Shown here: one piece after another, positions 1 through 8,541 of the stretch | How the letters are laid out: each line of letters begins with the position of its first letter | Numbering within the stretch: position 1 is the first letter of the stretch | Source of the DNA: Tannerella sp. | Lineage (GTDB): Bacteria > Bacteroidota > Bacteroidia > Bacteroidales > Tannerellaceae | DNA: 58,290 nt | Assembly (NCBI GenBank): GCA_031272455.1 | Contig: JAISTS010000013.1 | Span: 1-58,290, forward strand | Direction of reading: 5' to 3' | Made by a program: the position numbers and the translations under genes | Notes under the pieces: generated by a model | Databases searched by the model: none | Told to the model about the DNA's origin: nothing | The model's input: only the letters and a program-made list of their open reading frames with translations

Positions 1-24
1 AACCAAATAAAAAAATTTACCAAT

Positions 25-1605
25 ATGAAAAAGTATATCTTATTTTTAGGAATTGTTCTGATGGCGGCGTCATTATGCAGTTCGGTTACGGCTCAGAAGC
101 GTTACCGCATTGGAGTTGCCGGCATTCAGATTGAGAACTCAGTGTTTATGCCCAATCGTCAGCCGATTACGGGCAGTCCGCTGATGTTGCCCGATTATTT
201 AGCACCGGATTCGCCGATGTACAAGGCTGCTGACTGGTTTCCGTCGTTGATGGGTCGAGGAGGCGGTCGCGGTCCGGTTACTCGCGAGTCGTACGAGAAG
301 TTTGTCGCCGATGCGCTCGAAATCATCAAGAAGAATATGCCTTACGACGCTTTCTGGTTTTATAACCACGGGGCGTGCAGTGTTGACGGCATCGACGACC
401 CCGAAGGTATGTTTATGGAGAAGGTACGCGCCATCATCGGCAACGACTGCTTGGTTAGCACGACGATGGACCTTCACGGCAACGTGTCCGACCGCGTAGC
501 GCTCTATTCCGACATTATCACCACGTTTCGCAAGGCGCCTCACGACGACAGCCGCGAGTCGCACCGTCGCGGCGTGGTCAATCTGCTCGACCGCCTGACA
601 TCGGGCAAGGGACGTCCTGCATATAAGGCGTTTGTAGCTGTTCCTGTGCTTGTTTCGGGCGAATGGTCGAGCACCCGCGCCGAGCCAGCCAAGTCGCTTT
701 ACGCCTTGGTTCCCGAAGTGGAGGCATTGCCGGGCGTGCTCGATGCCGGTATATGGATAGGCTATGTATGGGGTGATAACCGTCGTAATCAGGGTGTTGT
801 GATGGTTGTTGGCGACGACAAGGAACAGGTCGGTTCGGGCGCTAAGAAGCTCGCGCAGAAGTTCTGGGATGTTCGCGACGAGTTCACTTTGGAAGCTCCG
901 GGCTACGATCTCGAAAAATGCCTTGATCTGGCAGTCGCCAGCAAGAAGAAACCCTTCTTTATCAGCGATATGGGCGATAATCCGGGCGGTGGCGGTTCAG
1001 GCGAGGTAACCTGGACCTTAGCCCGTGTGCTGAAACGTCCGGAGTTTAAGGACGCCAAGAAGGGTAAAAGCCTGCTCTACTGCTCTATTCCGGGCACCGA
1101 GCTGGTTGAGACGGCTCGCAAGGCAGGCGTAGGCGCTCAGGTCGAAGGCTATGTAGGCGCGATGACCGACAATTCGTACGAGCCGCCCATCCTGCTGTCG
1201 GGAACGGTCGTCTATGTCAGTCCGCCGCCCGCACAGCAACCGCAGGGCGCAGGTCCCGGCGCCGGTATGCGTGGCAGGTTCAGCAACATCGCCATCATCA
1301 AGACCGGCAGCATCTATGTTGTCGTTGGCACATCATCGCCCACGCCTCCTCTCGACGGCAGCGGCGTTGACCCCAGCAAGATGGACATCGTGATGGTGAA
1401 GCAGGGTTACTTGGTCAATCAGTGGTACAATATGAAAGCCGACTGGGTGATGGCATTCACTCGTGGCGGCGTCGATCAGGACTTCAAGAGCCTGCCCTAC
1501 AAAGGTATCATCCGCCCGATGTATCCGATAGACAAGGAAACGATGCCGACGCCTGAGCTGAACGTCATTTTCGTTCCCTCGGCAAAGCATTTCTACGGAA
1601 GATAA
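25..1605 (+). CDS. Secreted M81 family (MlrC-like) metallopeptidase
   Basis: The 526-residue protein has an N-terminal signal peptide ending near SVTAQ, so it should act in the periplasm or envelope. It shows the landmarks of the M81/microcystinase C family: an NHGA segment near residue 113, DLHGNVS near 148 and DNPGGGGSGE near 318. In that family these surround the metal site and the hydrolysed substrate is usually unknown. A Pro/Gln/Gly-rich patch lies near residues 398-418, where family members normally have no low complexity. The gene ends 24 bases before a co-directional isomerase gene, so the two are probably co-transcribed. The promoter lies outside or at the very edge of the window. 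Confidence 0.85.
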   Translation: MKKYILFLGIVLMAASLCSSVTAQKRYRIGVAGIQIENSVFMPNRQPITGSPLMLPDYLAPDSPMYKAADWFPSLMGRGGGRGPVTRESYEKFVADALEIIKKNMPYDAFWFYNHGACSVDGIDDPEGMFMEKVRAIIGNDCLVSTTMDLHGNVSDRVALYSDIITTFRKAPHDDSRESHRRGVVNLLDRLTSGKGRPAYKAFVAVPVLVSGEWSSTRAEPAKSLYALVPEVEALPGVLDAGIWIGYVWGDNRRNQGVVMVVGDDKEQVGSGAKKLAQKFWDVRDEFTLEAPGYDLEKCLDLAVASKKKPFFISDMGDNPGGGGSGEVTWTLARVLKRPEFKDAKKGKSLLYCSIPGTELVETARKAGVGAQVEGYVGAMTDNSYEPPILLSGTVVYVSPPPAQQPQGAGPGAGMRGRFSNIAIIKTGSIYVVVGTSSPTPPLDGSGVDPSKMDIVMVKQGYLVNQWYNMKADWVMAFTRGGVDQDFKSLPYKGIIRPMYPIDKETMPTPELNVIFVPSAKHFYGR

Positions 1606-1629
1606 GGAACCATTTAAATTTATAAGATC

Positions 1630-2619
1630 ATGAATATATCACGAAGAAATTTTATTGCCGCCGGAATAGCCGGCGCAGCAAGTGCAGGCTTGTCGGGCGT
1701 TGCCAAAGCCGCTACGCGGTTTGAAACGGCGCCCGTCGCCGGCGCAACAACCGAAGGCGTCAAGGGCAAACCCAAGCTGTGCGTCTCGACGTACAGCCTC
1801 CAGAGCTTCCGCAACGACCCCGAAGGGATAGAGAAATGTATCCTGACGGCAGCCGATTTCGGTATCGACGCAGTGGATATACTCCATCGCAGTATGCCGA
1901 GCGAAGACAACGCTTACTGCCAGAAACTCAAACAGCTGGCTTATCAGAACGGCGTCGCGCTGGCTTGCCTCTCCATCCATCAGGATTTCGTCGATCCGCA
2001 TCCCGAATATCGCCAGAGGATGGTCGAGCACACTATCCGCTGCCTCGAATTAGCCTACAATATGGGCATCCCCGCCATACGGCTTAACTCAGGTACCTGG
2101 GGCACGACAGGCACGTTCAACGACCTGATGAAAGCCCGCGGCATAGAGCCTGTGATCGAGGGTTATACGCTCGACGACGGCTTCGGATGGGTGCAGGACT
2201 GTATCTACAAGTGCATCCCGACAGCCGAAAAATGCGGCGTGGTGATGGCGCTCGAAAATCACTGGGGCATCGCCGGTACGCCCGAAGGAATGATACGCAT
2301 CAAGAAAAGCGTCAACTCGCAATGGCTTAAATTCCTGATGGATACGGGCAACTTCCTCGAAGAGCCGTACAGCAAGCTCGAACAGATCGTCAAGGACTGT
2401 GCGTTTATCTCGTGCAAGACCTATCAGGGCGGCGGTACGTGGTATTCGCTCGACCTCGACTACGACCGCATCATCAAGATTTTCTACGACGCGGGCTATC
2501 GCGGCTATATCACCCTCGAATTTGAGGGCAAAGCCGACCCGATACAGTCGTCCATCGAAAGCCTGAACCTGTTCAAAAAGTGCATCGACAAGTACTATAA
2601 GGATTATCCCGTAAAGTAA
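1630..2619 (+). CDS. Tat-exported sugar phosphate isomerase/epimerase-like protein
   Basis: The 329-residue protein starts with a twin-arginine-type leader (SRRNFIAAG followed by an Ala/Gly-rich hydrophobic stretch). A xylose-isomerase-like TIM barrel follows, with YSLQSF, the metal-ligand-like ALENHWG, FLMDTGNF and YITLEFEGK near the end. In this superfamily Glu, Asp and His residues at the barrel mouth bind a divalent metal and catalyse keto-sugar isomerisation or epimerisation; the substrate cannot be read from the sequence. It lies 24 bases after the M81 peptidase gene. A strong bidirectional terminator follows 18 bases after the stop codon. Confidence 0.85.
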   Translation: MNISRRNFIAAGIAGAASAGLSGVAKAATRFETAPVAGATTEGVKGKPKLCVSTYSLQSFRNDPEGIEKCILTAADFGIDAVDILHRSMPSEDNAYCQKLKQLAYQNGVALACLSIHQDFVDPHPEYRQRMVEHTIRCLELAYNMGIPAIRLNSGTWGTTGTFNDLMKARGIEPVIEGYTLDDGFGWVQDCIYKCIPTAEKCGVVMALENHWGIAGTPEGMIRIKKSVNSQWLKFLMDTGNFLEEPYSKLEQIVKDCAFISCKTYQGGGTWYSLDLDYDRIIKIFYDAGYRGYITLEFEGKADPIQSSIESLNLFKKCIDKYYKDYPVK

Positions 2620-2626
2620 CGAAGTC

Positions 2627-2686
2627 GAAATCTCATTAAAAAACCGCAAAGGGACAAGCGCCCTCTGCGGTTTTTTGTTGTTAAAA
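2627..2686 (+). repeat. 60-bp perfect direct repeat, left copy
   Basis: These 60 bases recur without a mismatch at 3491-3550 and include the whole terminator hairpin. Sequence identity stops sharply at both edges: the flanking bases are C versus T on the left and T versus G on the right. The two copies enclose an 804-bp cassette carrying a toxin-antitoxin pair. Confidence 0.95.
2638..2676. terminator. Bidirectional rho-independent terminator, copy 1
   Basis: An A-run, an 11-bp outer stem (AAAAAACCGCA with TGCGGTTTTTT), an inner GGG/CCC pairing and a T-run form a hairpin that can terminate from either strand. It closes the M81-isomerase unit. The same structure recurs exactly 864 bases downstream. 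Confidence 0.85.
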
Positions 2687-2794
2687 TAACCGCAACGATA
2701 AGCAATAATTTTCAAAACGCAAATTTTATTTGCAAAAAAGCATGTCGAAAGCAAATATTTTATTTTAACATGCAGGAATGTAAAAATGTTTTTG

Positions 2795-2802
2795 TAATTT
2801 TG
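2795..2802 (+). promoter_or_regulatory. Possible -7 promoter box for the toxin-antitoxin pair
   Basis: TAATTTTG matches the Bacteroidota -7 consensus TAnnTTTG, 46 bases before the antitoxin start. No convincing TTG is seen at the expected upstream spacing, so the call is tentative. Confidence 0.35.
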
Positions 2803-2848
2803 CTCCGTATTTTGAAACAAAAAAACAGGAAGTTGTAACTGACAGAAA

Positions 2849-3130
2849 ATGAATATGGAAACTCAAATTAGACATACAAAGTCAATGTACAGGCAAGTTT
2901 TCACGCCCAACGAGCGTAATAATTTTGTTACCATTCCACGTGAATGGTACGGACACACAATCGAAGTAATTGTTTTTCCGGCAATTACATCAGAGTTGGG
3001 TGCTAAACGGCAAATCCGGCAGGGTTGGGATATCGCAGCGCAGGAAATGCACGCCAAAGGCGATGACAAGTTATTGATGGAAGATGCTTTAACTGACAAA
3101 AATACAGACTGGTGGACATGGGACGAATAA
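2849..3130 (+). CDS. Putative antitoxin of a MazF/PemK-type module
   Basis: The 93-residue protein is encoded directly upstream of a MazF/PemK-like toxin and overlaps it. Its central part (VTIPREWYGHTIEVIVFP, about residues 27-44) has the pattern of a short swapped-hairpin DNA-binding segment, and the tail is Trp/Asp-rich (DWWTWDE). I do not recognise a named family; the antitoxin role follows from position, size and overlap. Two in-frame ATG codons, at 2849 and 2855, could serve as start. The gene sits inside the cassette bounded by 60-bp repeats. Confidence 0.6.
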   Translation: MNMETQIRHTKSMYRQVFTPNERNNFVTIPREWYGHTIEVIVFPAITSELGAKRQIRQGWDIAAQEMHAKGDDKLLMEDALTDKNTDWWTWDE

Positions 3131-3450
3131 CACAACATACTGTTTATTGGGTTACATTAGACCCGACGCAGGGAAGTGAGATTGCGAAAACACGCCCTTG
3201 TGTCGTCATCAGTCCCGACGAATTGAACAGCCATTTGAATACCGTTGTGATAATCCCGCTGACTTCTACCCTGCGCGGCTATCCGTTTCGAGTGCAATGC
3301 GAAGTAGCCGGTAAACTCGGCGAATTGGCGGTTGACCAAATCAGAACGGTTGATAAACAGCGTTTGAATACAAATAAATCTCTGGGACAGTTGTCGCAGG
3401 ATGAAATCACAGTTTTACAAGACACTATTAATGAAATGTTTTGCCAATGA
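3112..3450 (+). CDS. MazF/PemK-type toxin (endoribonuclease family)
   Basis: The 112-residue protein has the PemK/MazF layout: VYWVTLDPTQGSE near the start, KTRPCVVISPDELN, VVIIPLTS and an ELAVDQIRTVDKQRL segment. In this family the toxin cleaves mRNA and is neutralised by the product of the gene just upstream. The reading frame opens with GTG at 3112, and an ATG at 3118 is an alternative. Either start lies inside the antitoxin coding sequence, so the pair is translationally coupled. The length is normal and no frameshift is seen. Confidence 0.85.
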   Translation: MDMGRITQHTVYWVTLDPTQGSEIAKTRPCVVISPDELNSHLNTVVIIPLTSTLRGYPFRVQCEVAGKLGELAVDQIRTVDKQRLNTNKSLGQLSQDEITVLQDTINEMFCQ

Positions 3451-3490
3451 AATAAAGAATAACCGCCTTATGCGTATTCGGGAATTAATT

Positions 3491-3550
3491 GAAATCTCAT
3501 TAAAAAACCGCAAAGGGACAAGCGCCCTCTGCGGTTTTTTGTTGTTAAAA
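3491..3550 (+). repeat. 60-bp perfect direct repeat, right copy
   Basis: This is identical to 2627-2686 over all 60 bases. It begins 41 bases after the toxin stop codon and ends 23 bases before the end of the convergent SusD-like gene. Confidence 0.95.
3502..3540. terminator. Bidirectional rho-independent terminator, copy 2
   Basis: The hairpin is the same as at 2638-2676, with an A-run on one side and a T-run on the other. It lies between the toxin gene and the convergent SusD-like gene and can serve both. Confidence 0.85.
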
Positions 3551-3573
3551 GTGAAGTTTTGCTTAAATGGTTC

Positions 3574-5088
3574 TCAATAAACATCTTTTCGTGTATCCCA
3601 CCACATCTGTTTACCCCAGAAATCGTCAACAACGTCGGCATTGAACGGAGCGTTATTGCTTTTGTTCAGGTTGCGTTCTCTGTCGGGATAGGGCGAACGG
3701 AATGGCGGAACGGTATGATTTGCATATCGTTGAGCGCGTCCGGGTGCAATGTAATGATTTTCAGGTATTCCGGTACGGCGGTACAGCGACCAGCCTTCCA
3801 TTCCCTGTTTGAACATTGCGACCCATTCTTCGTACCAAATCTGTTTTTTGTCGCCGGTATATTTGCCTGATCCTTCGAGGTAAGCTGATGCCTCGTCCGA
3901 GCTGACGCCGTTTTCTTCGAGCGACAGTTCAACGCCTTTAGTATAAGCTTCTTCGGCAGTAATTCCACCCGTATTATAGCCCAAAGTGGCTGCTTCGGCG
4001 ATATGGAAATACACTTCGGCGGCGCGGTAATACGGTGAGAAACCGCCCAGATCGATGCCGTAGCGTGTGCCCCAGACCGAATAATTCTTTGCAGGCGGGT
4101 TGCTTGCCGCGCCGATGATATAGCCGCGATACAGCGGTTTGCCGTCGTCGTAGTCGGGGTCGCCTTCGGTTTGGCTGCTCGGCGTCGGGGTGAAGAACAC
4201 GCCGATACGCGGGTCGCTGCGTTGCAACATGTGGTCAACGAGCAGGTCGGGAGCGCAAAATTCCGTTTTACGTGTACGGTAGGCGTTAGCTATCGGTTCG
4301 TAGCGGTTGGGGTCGTCGCCGTCCCACCAGAAAAATGCGTTGTCGTCGTTGCTCTCGATCAGCGGATATTTGTCGGGTTGCGTCAGGATTTCTTCCGCAT
4401 TTGACTTGGCAATGTCGGGAGCTACTTCCGACAGGCGTATAGCCATACGCAGGCGGAGTGAATTGGCAAAACGACGCCATTTATCCATATCGCCGTTGAA
4501 TAGCAGGTCGCCTGCGCTGATGTCGTCGTCGCCGCCACCGTTGGCAAAGCTGTCGCCCACTTCTTTTGCCAATGCTATCAGAGCGGGATAGATGTCTTCC
4601 TGCTTGTCGTAAGTAGGTGTCAGAACGCCTTCGCCCATCTTAATAGCCTGCGAATAAGGCACATCGCGCCATCTGTCGGTAGCCATTTGCATCACTTCAA
4701 TTTCCATTGTTTTAGCTGCAAGCTCCATATTGACAGATCCGGTTTCCTGCGCACGCGCCTGAATATCGCGCGAGTTGAGAAGTACGCGATAGATATAAGA
4801 CCAGTCGCTGTCCTGTACGCCGGCGCGGAACTGATACTTGGCTTCGTCGATGTAGCTCATTTTTGCCACATATCCGCAAAAACTGCAAGGCTCATCAAGC
4901 ATAAACCAGCGGTCGTAAAAGCTTGCAGATGTGTACCATATAGTCCAAGCTAAAAGATTCGTTGTCGGCACTTCCGTTGGATTGTCGGGGTCTGTATTGA
5001 TCTCGTCGAAACTTCCGGTGCAGCTTGTCGAAAACAGCAGCGATACCAGTGCGAAACCAATGAACGTATTTTGAATATATCTTTTCAT
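3574..5088 (-). CDS. SusD/RagB-type outer-membrane lipoprotein (SusD-like_2 type)
   Basis: The 504-residue protein begins with a lipoprotein signal (LLFSTSC, lipid-bearing Cys near residue 23). It carries SusD-like_2 hallmarks: NTDPDNPTEVP soon after the Cys, a helical TPR-like core, and IWYEEWVAMFKQGMEGW with PYPDRE near the C terminus. Such proteins cap a TonB-dependent SusC barrel on the cell surface and capture its ligand. The ATG at 5088 was chosen because the signal peptide starts there; an upstream ATG at 5115 would add nine unlikely residues. It lies 28 bases after the SusC gene and is surely co-transcribed with it. Confidence 0.9.
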   Translation of the reverse strand: MKRYIQNTFIGFALVSLLFSTSCTGSFDEINTDPDNPTEVPTTNLLAWTIWYTSASFYDRWFMLDEPCSFCGYVAKMSYIDEAKYQFRAGVQDSDWSYIYRVLLNSRDIQARAQETGSVNMELAAKTMEIEVMQMATDRWRDVPYSQAIKMGEGVLTPTYDKQEDIYPALIALAKEVGDSFANGGGDDDISAGDLLFNGDMDKWRRFANSLRLRMAIRLSEVAPDIAKSNAEEILTQPDKYPLIESNDDNAFFWWDGDDPNRYEPIANAYRTRKTEFCAPDLLVDHMLQRSDPRIGVFFTPTPSSQTEGDPDYDDGKPLYRGYIIGAASNPPAKNYSVWGTRYGIDLGGFSPYYRAAEVYFHIAEAATLGYNTGGITAEEAYTKGVELSLEENGVSSDEASAYLEGSGKYTGDKKQIWYEEWVAMFKQGMEGWSLYRRTGIPENHYIAPGRAQRYANHTVPPFRSPYPDRERNLNKSNNAPFNADVVDDFWGKQMWWDTRKDVY

Positions 5089-5116
5089 ATCATTAAAAAT
5101 TAAATAGTTATACATA

Positions 5117-8100
5117 TCAGAATGTCAGGTTTACTTTAAGACCTACACTGCGTGAGGGCGGGAATGTATTCGATTCAAACCCTACGCCATCGTTGCCGGA
5201 ACCGATCGTTGACTCAGGGTCAAGACCAATCATGTTGGACTTGTGTGTCCAGAGCAGTGCAAGATTAGAGCCGATGAGCGACACTTTTGCTCCGCTGATA
5301 CATTTTGTCTTTGCAAGAACAGATTTCGGTACAGTATATGTCAGATAGGCTTCGCGAAGTTTGAGGAATGAGCCGTCGAGAATAGCCATTTCCTTGATCG
5401 AATAGAACAAACTAAAGAAGTCTTCTGCATTGACGGCGACATCGTTAATCTTGCCGTCAGCCGTCTTGAATACTTTGTCTGTCAGTGCATTTTTGCCTGC
5501 GATAACGCCGTTTTCGCGCATATCGCCTTCGGCTGTCTGCTTGTAGATACCGGTATAGAAACCGAAACTTTCGGATATTGAAAATATGTCGCCACCCTTG
5601 CGCATATCGAGCAGGAATCCAAGCGTCCAGTCCTTGTAACTAAACTCGTTACGAAGTCCTGCGAGCCAGTCGGGTGTTACGTCGCCAATCTCTTTCGATG
5701 TCTCGTAAACGGGGAAGCCGTCTTCGACTAATATTGAGCCGTCGTCGTTATACACATATCCCGTTCCGACCAGAGTACCCCACGATTTGCCGGGGATAGC
5801 AAGGTTCGTACAGCTCCAGCTTGAGCCTAACTGATACGATTGCAGCGATTCGCCCGAAACAGGGTCGGTATAGAGTTCGATAATCTTGCTGCGGTCTTTT
5901 GCCCAGTTGAGCGTTGCCGTCCAGTTCAGACCGGAAGCATTTTTGAGAATATCGGCGCTGAGTGAAATTTCAAGTCCTTTATTTTCAATCTTTCCGGCAT
6001 TGATCAGCATCGAGGTATAACCTGCCGAGGGCGCGGTGTTGACCTCCATAATTTGATCTGACGTCAATTTGTGGTAGTAGGCAGCGTCCAAATGCAGACG
6101 GTTTTGCAGGAAATTGGCTTCGACGCCGATTTCCCATGTCTTGACCATTTCGGGACGCAGACCTGCGGGCGGATAGATAAACGGATTGCTGTAGAGCGTC
6201 GTTCCCGCCATGCCTGCCGACTCTGAACGATAGTAACTTCCGTTGCGGTAAGGCGTGGTGGCATTACCGATTTTAGCCCAACCGCCGCGCAGCTTCAGAT
6301 AGTTCAGTCCTGCGTTTGACTGCAGGCTGGGAAATGTCTCGGTTACAATCCAGCTGGCGCTTACCGAAGGATAGAAAAAGTCGTCGCTGATAGTTGAATC
6401 CCAGTCGTTACGGGCGCTTATATCAACATAATACTGGTTTTTCCATCCGAACGATGCGTTGGCGTAAACCGAATTTGAACGGCGCAGTTCGTGGTTTTGG
6501 CTTGTAACAGGCGAGCCTACAACGTTGGTAACCGTATATAATCCGGGCACGGTGAGCATATCGCCGCCGACAGACTGGATAGCATAATCGTAATCGCGAT
6601 AGTTAGCTCCGGCTAATGCGTTGATGTTCAGATCTCCGAAATTCTTGTTGAAGTACGCTATAAAATCAACGTTGATCTCGGTCGTGTATCTGCTGTATTC
6701 GCGGAAATAGCCATCGGGATAGTCCGGGTCGCGTTCGCGATTCGATTTTTGATTTGAACCGATGTAGTCAATACCTGCGCGACCTTCAAACTTCAACCAG
6801 TCAGTCGGTTTATACCATAACGACGCCTTGCCGTAAGCGCGATGACGTTTGTATTTGTTGAGGTTGCGGTAGGCGACATAGTACGGGTTGGAGTGGTATT
6901 CCTGTTGCCAGTTGTAATAGTCCACATCCGACACTTTCTCCTGCCAGTGCTCTTTCAGGTCTTGCATATCCACCTGACGACCAAACCATTGCAACAACGA
7001 TTGCATCGGGTTGGTTGCGTTGTAGCCCGTACCCGGCAAGTTGCCGCTCGTCGTATAGACATAGTTGGCGTTCACGTCAAACTCAATGTGTTTGTTGACG
7101 TTGTATTGGTTGATCAGCGACGCCGAATAGCGTTCGAGATCGGTGTTGGGGGTCATACCGGTTTGTCCGCGATAGCCGATCGACGCACGGGTCGATGAAT
7201 ATTCGTTCGACGACGCCATTGAAACATTATGGCTTGTCGAATGACCTAACACAAAGAAATCCTTAATGTTGTTGGGATGCGAAACCCAGGGCGTAGCCTG
7301 ACGTACTCCGTTGACAACCGGACTGTTAAACTGCGGCAGGTTAAGCCCGATGTCGAGGCGCGGTCCCCACGATTCGTCGGCGTTGTCGTTAACGCCGTTG
7401 CCGTATCCGTCAACATACGAGAAACCGTAGTCGCGTGCGAAGTCGGCATACGAGCCTGTGTAACCGGCTGCCTGAAAATCTTTCCAATCAAATTCCGAAC
7501 CGTAGTATCCCTGACCGTACTTGTTCTGGAACTCCGGCAAACCATAAACCTGATCAACCGTATAGTCGCCGTCGTAAGATACCTGTACGCCCTGTCGTTT
7601 TCCTGTTTTGGTCGTAATCAGGATTACGCCATTACCGGCACGCATACCGTAAAGCGCTGCCGATCCACCTTTCAGCACAGAAATAGATTCGATATCGGCG
7701 GGATTGATATCGTTGATGCCTGAGCCAAGGTTGATTGTCGAACCCGTTGCGTTGTCGTTTGCAACAGGTACGCCGTCAACAACTATCAATGGCTGATTGC
7801 TGCCAAACGACGAGTTGCCGCGAATGACAATGTTCTGCGATGCGCCAATCTGACCACCCTGCTGGGTGATCTGAATACCGGCAATCTTGCCTGCCAGCGA
7901 ATTGGCGATGTTCATCTGTCCTGCCGAGGTAATCTCTTCTGATTTGACCTCCTGAAGTGCATAACCAAGCGATTTCTTCTCGCGCGAAATACCGAGAGCC
8001 GTAACGACAACTTCATCCAACAGTTGCTGGTCGGATTCGAGTACGACATTCATATTCGCCGAAATGGCTACTACGGCAGTCTTCAAACCTACGAATGAGA

Positions 8101-8320
8101 TTGTCAGCGTCCGTGCATCCGACGCAACATTCGGAAGTTCAAATACGCCATCAAGGTTCGTTACGGTACCGTTAGTTGTACCCGTTACGACCACCGATGC
8201 GCCAATAACCGGCAATCCGTCCTCGCCCGACGTAACTGTTCCCGTTACGCGCCGCGACTGGGCAGATGCCACACTAATGCCTAAAATAAGGCATAATAAA
8301 AAATAGGTAATTTTTTTCAT
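5117..8320 (-). CDS. SusC/RagA family TonB-linked outer-membrane transporter
   Basis: The 1067-residue protein has a signal peptide ending in ASAQ, a carboxypeptidase-D regulatory-like domain (about 22-105), a plug domain with LDEVVVTALGISREKKSLGY and GGSAALYGMRAGNGVILI, and a long beta barrel ending in an aromatic residue (VNLTF). SusC proteins import oligosaccharides or other ligands with TonB energy, together with the SusD lipoprotein encoded just downstream. No ECF sigma/anti-sigma pair or hybrid two-component regulator is visible beside it, and the substrate cannot be inferred. Confidence 0.95.
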   Translation of the reverse strand: MKKITYFLLCLILGISVASAQSRRVTGTVTSGEDGLPVIGASVVVTGTTNGTVTNLDGVFELPNVASDARTLTISFVGLKTAVVAISANMNVVLESDQQLLDEVVVTALGISREKKSLGYALQEVKSEEITSAGQMNIANSLAGKIAGIQITQQGGQIGASQNIVIRGNSSFGSNQPLIVVDGVPVANDNATGSTINLGSGINDINPADIESISVLKGGSAALYGMRAGNGVILITTKTGKRQGVQVSYDGDYTVDQVYGLPEFQNKYGQGYYGSEFDWKDFQAAGYTGSYADFARDYGFSYVDGYGNGVNDNADESWGPRLDIGLNLPQFNSPVVNGVRQATPWVSHPNNIKDFFVLGHSTSHNVSMASSNEYSSTRASIGYRGQTGMTPNTDLERYSASLINQYNVNKHIEFDVNANYVYTTSGNLPGTGYNATNPMQSLLQWFGRQVDMQDLKEHWQEKVSDVDYYNWQQEYHSNPYYVAYRNLNKYKRHRAYGKASLWYKPTDWLKFEGRAGIDYIGSNQKSNRERDPDYPDGYFREYSRYTTEINVDFIAYFNKNFGDLNINALAGANYRDYDYAIQSVGGDMLTVPGLYTVTNVVGSPVTSQNHELRRSNSVYANASFGWKNQYYVDISARNDWDSTISDDFFYPSVSASWIVTETFPSLQSNAGLNYLKLRGGWAKIGNATTPYRNGSYYRSESAGMAGTTLYSNPFIYPPAGLRPEMVKTWEIGVEANFLQNRLHLDAAYYHKLTSDQIMEVNTAPSAGYTSMLINAGKIENKGLEISLSADILKNASGLNWTATLNWAKDRSKIIELYTDPVSGESLQSYQLGSSWSCTNLAIPGKSWGTLVGTGYVYNDDGSILVEDGFPVYETSKEIGDVTPDWLAGLRNEFSYKDWTLGFLLDMRKGGDIFSISESFGFYTGIYKQTAEGDMRENGVIAGKNALTDKVFKTADGKINDVAVNAEDFFSLFYSIKEMAILDGSFLKLREAYLTYTVPKSVLAKTKCISGAKVSLIGSNLALLWTHKSNMIGLDPESTIGSGNDGVGFESNTFPPSRSVGLKVNLTF

Positions 8321-8393
8321 TTCATTCTCACTAAAATTAATAATATGCTAAAAAAACTGTTTTTAGTTATGTATCTACTATTGAATTGCGCTG

Positions 8394-8401
8394 CAAAATT
8401 A
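8394..8401 (-). promoter_or_regulatory. Possible -7 box for the first SusC/SusD operon
   Basis: On the minus strand this reads TAATTTTG, a match to TAnnTTTG, 74 bases before the SusC start. No clear -33 TTG is seen at 19-20 bases. Confidence 0.4.
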
Positions 8402-8492
8402 GCTTCTTTTTTTTAACTTAAGTAAAATTTTCGGCGTATTATATATTATTATGATTATTTAATCATTGTGAAAACGAAAAAAGTGCGTACAA

Positions 8493-8524
8493 TTTCCGTA
8501 TTTCAAAGAAAACAGTTATTTTTG
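8493..8524 (+). promoter_or_regulatory. Probable promoter of the GH51 gene
   Basis: TATTTTTG at 8517-8524 fits the -7 box. TTTC at 8493-8496, a one-base variant of TTTG, lies 20 bases upstream. The start codon is only 18 bases beyond the box, so the leader would be very short. Confidence 0.45.
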
Positions 8525-8541
8525 AGCGCCAATAAAGACTG

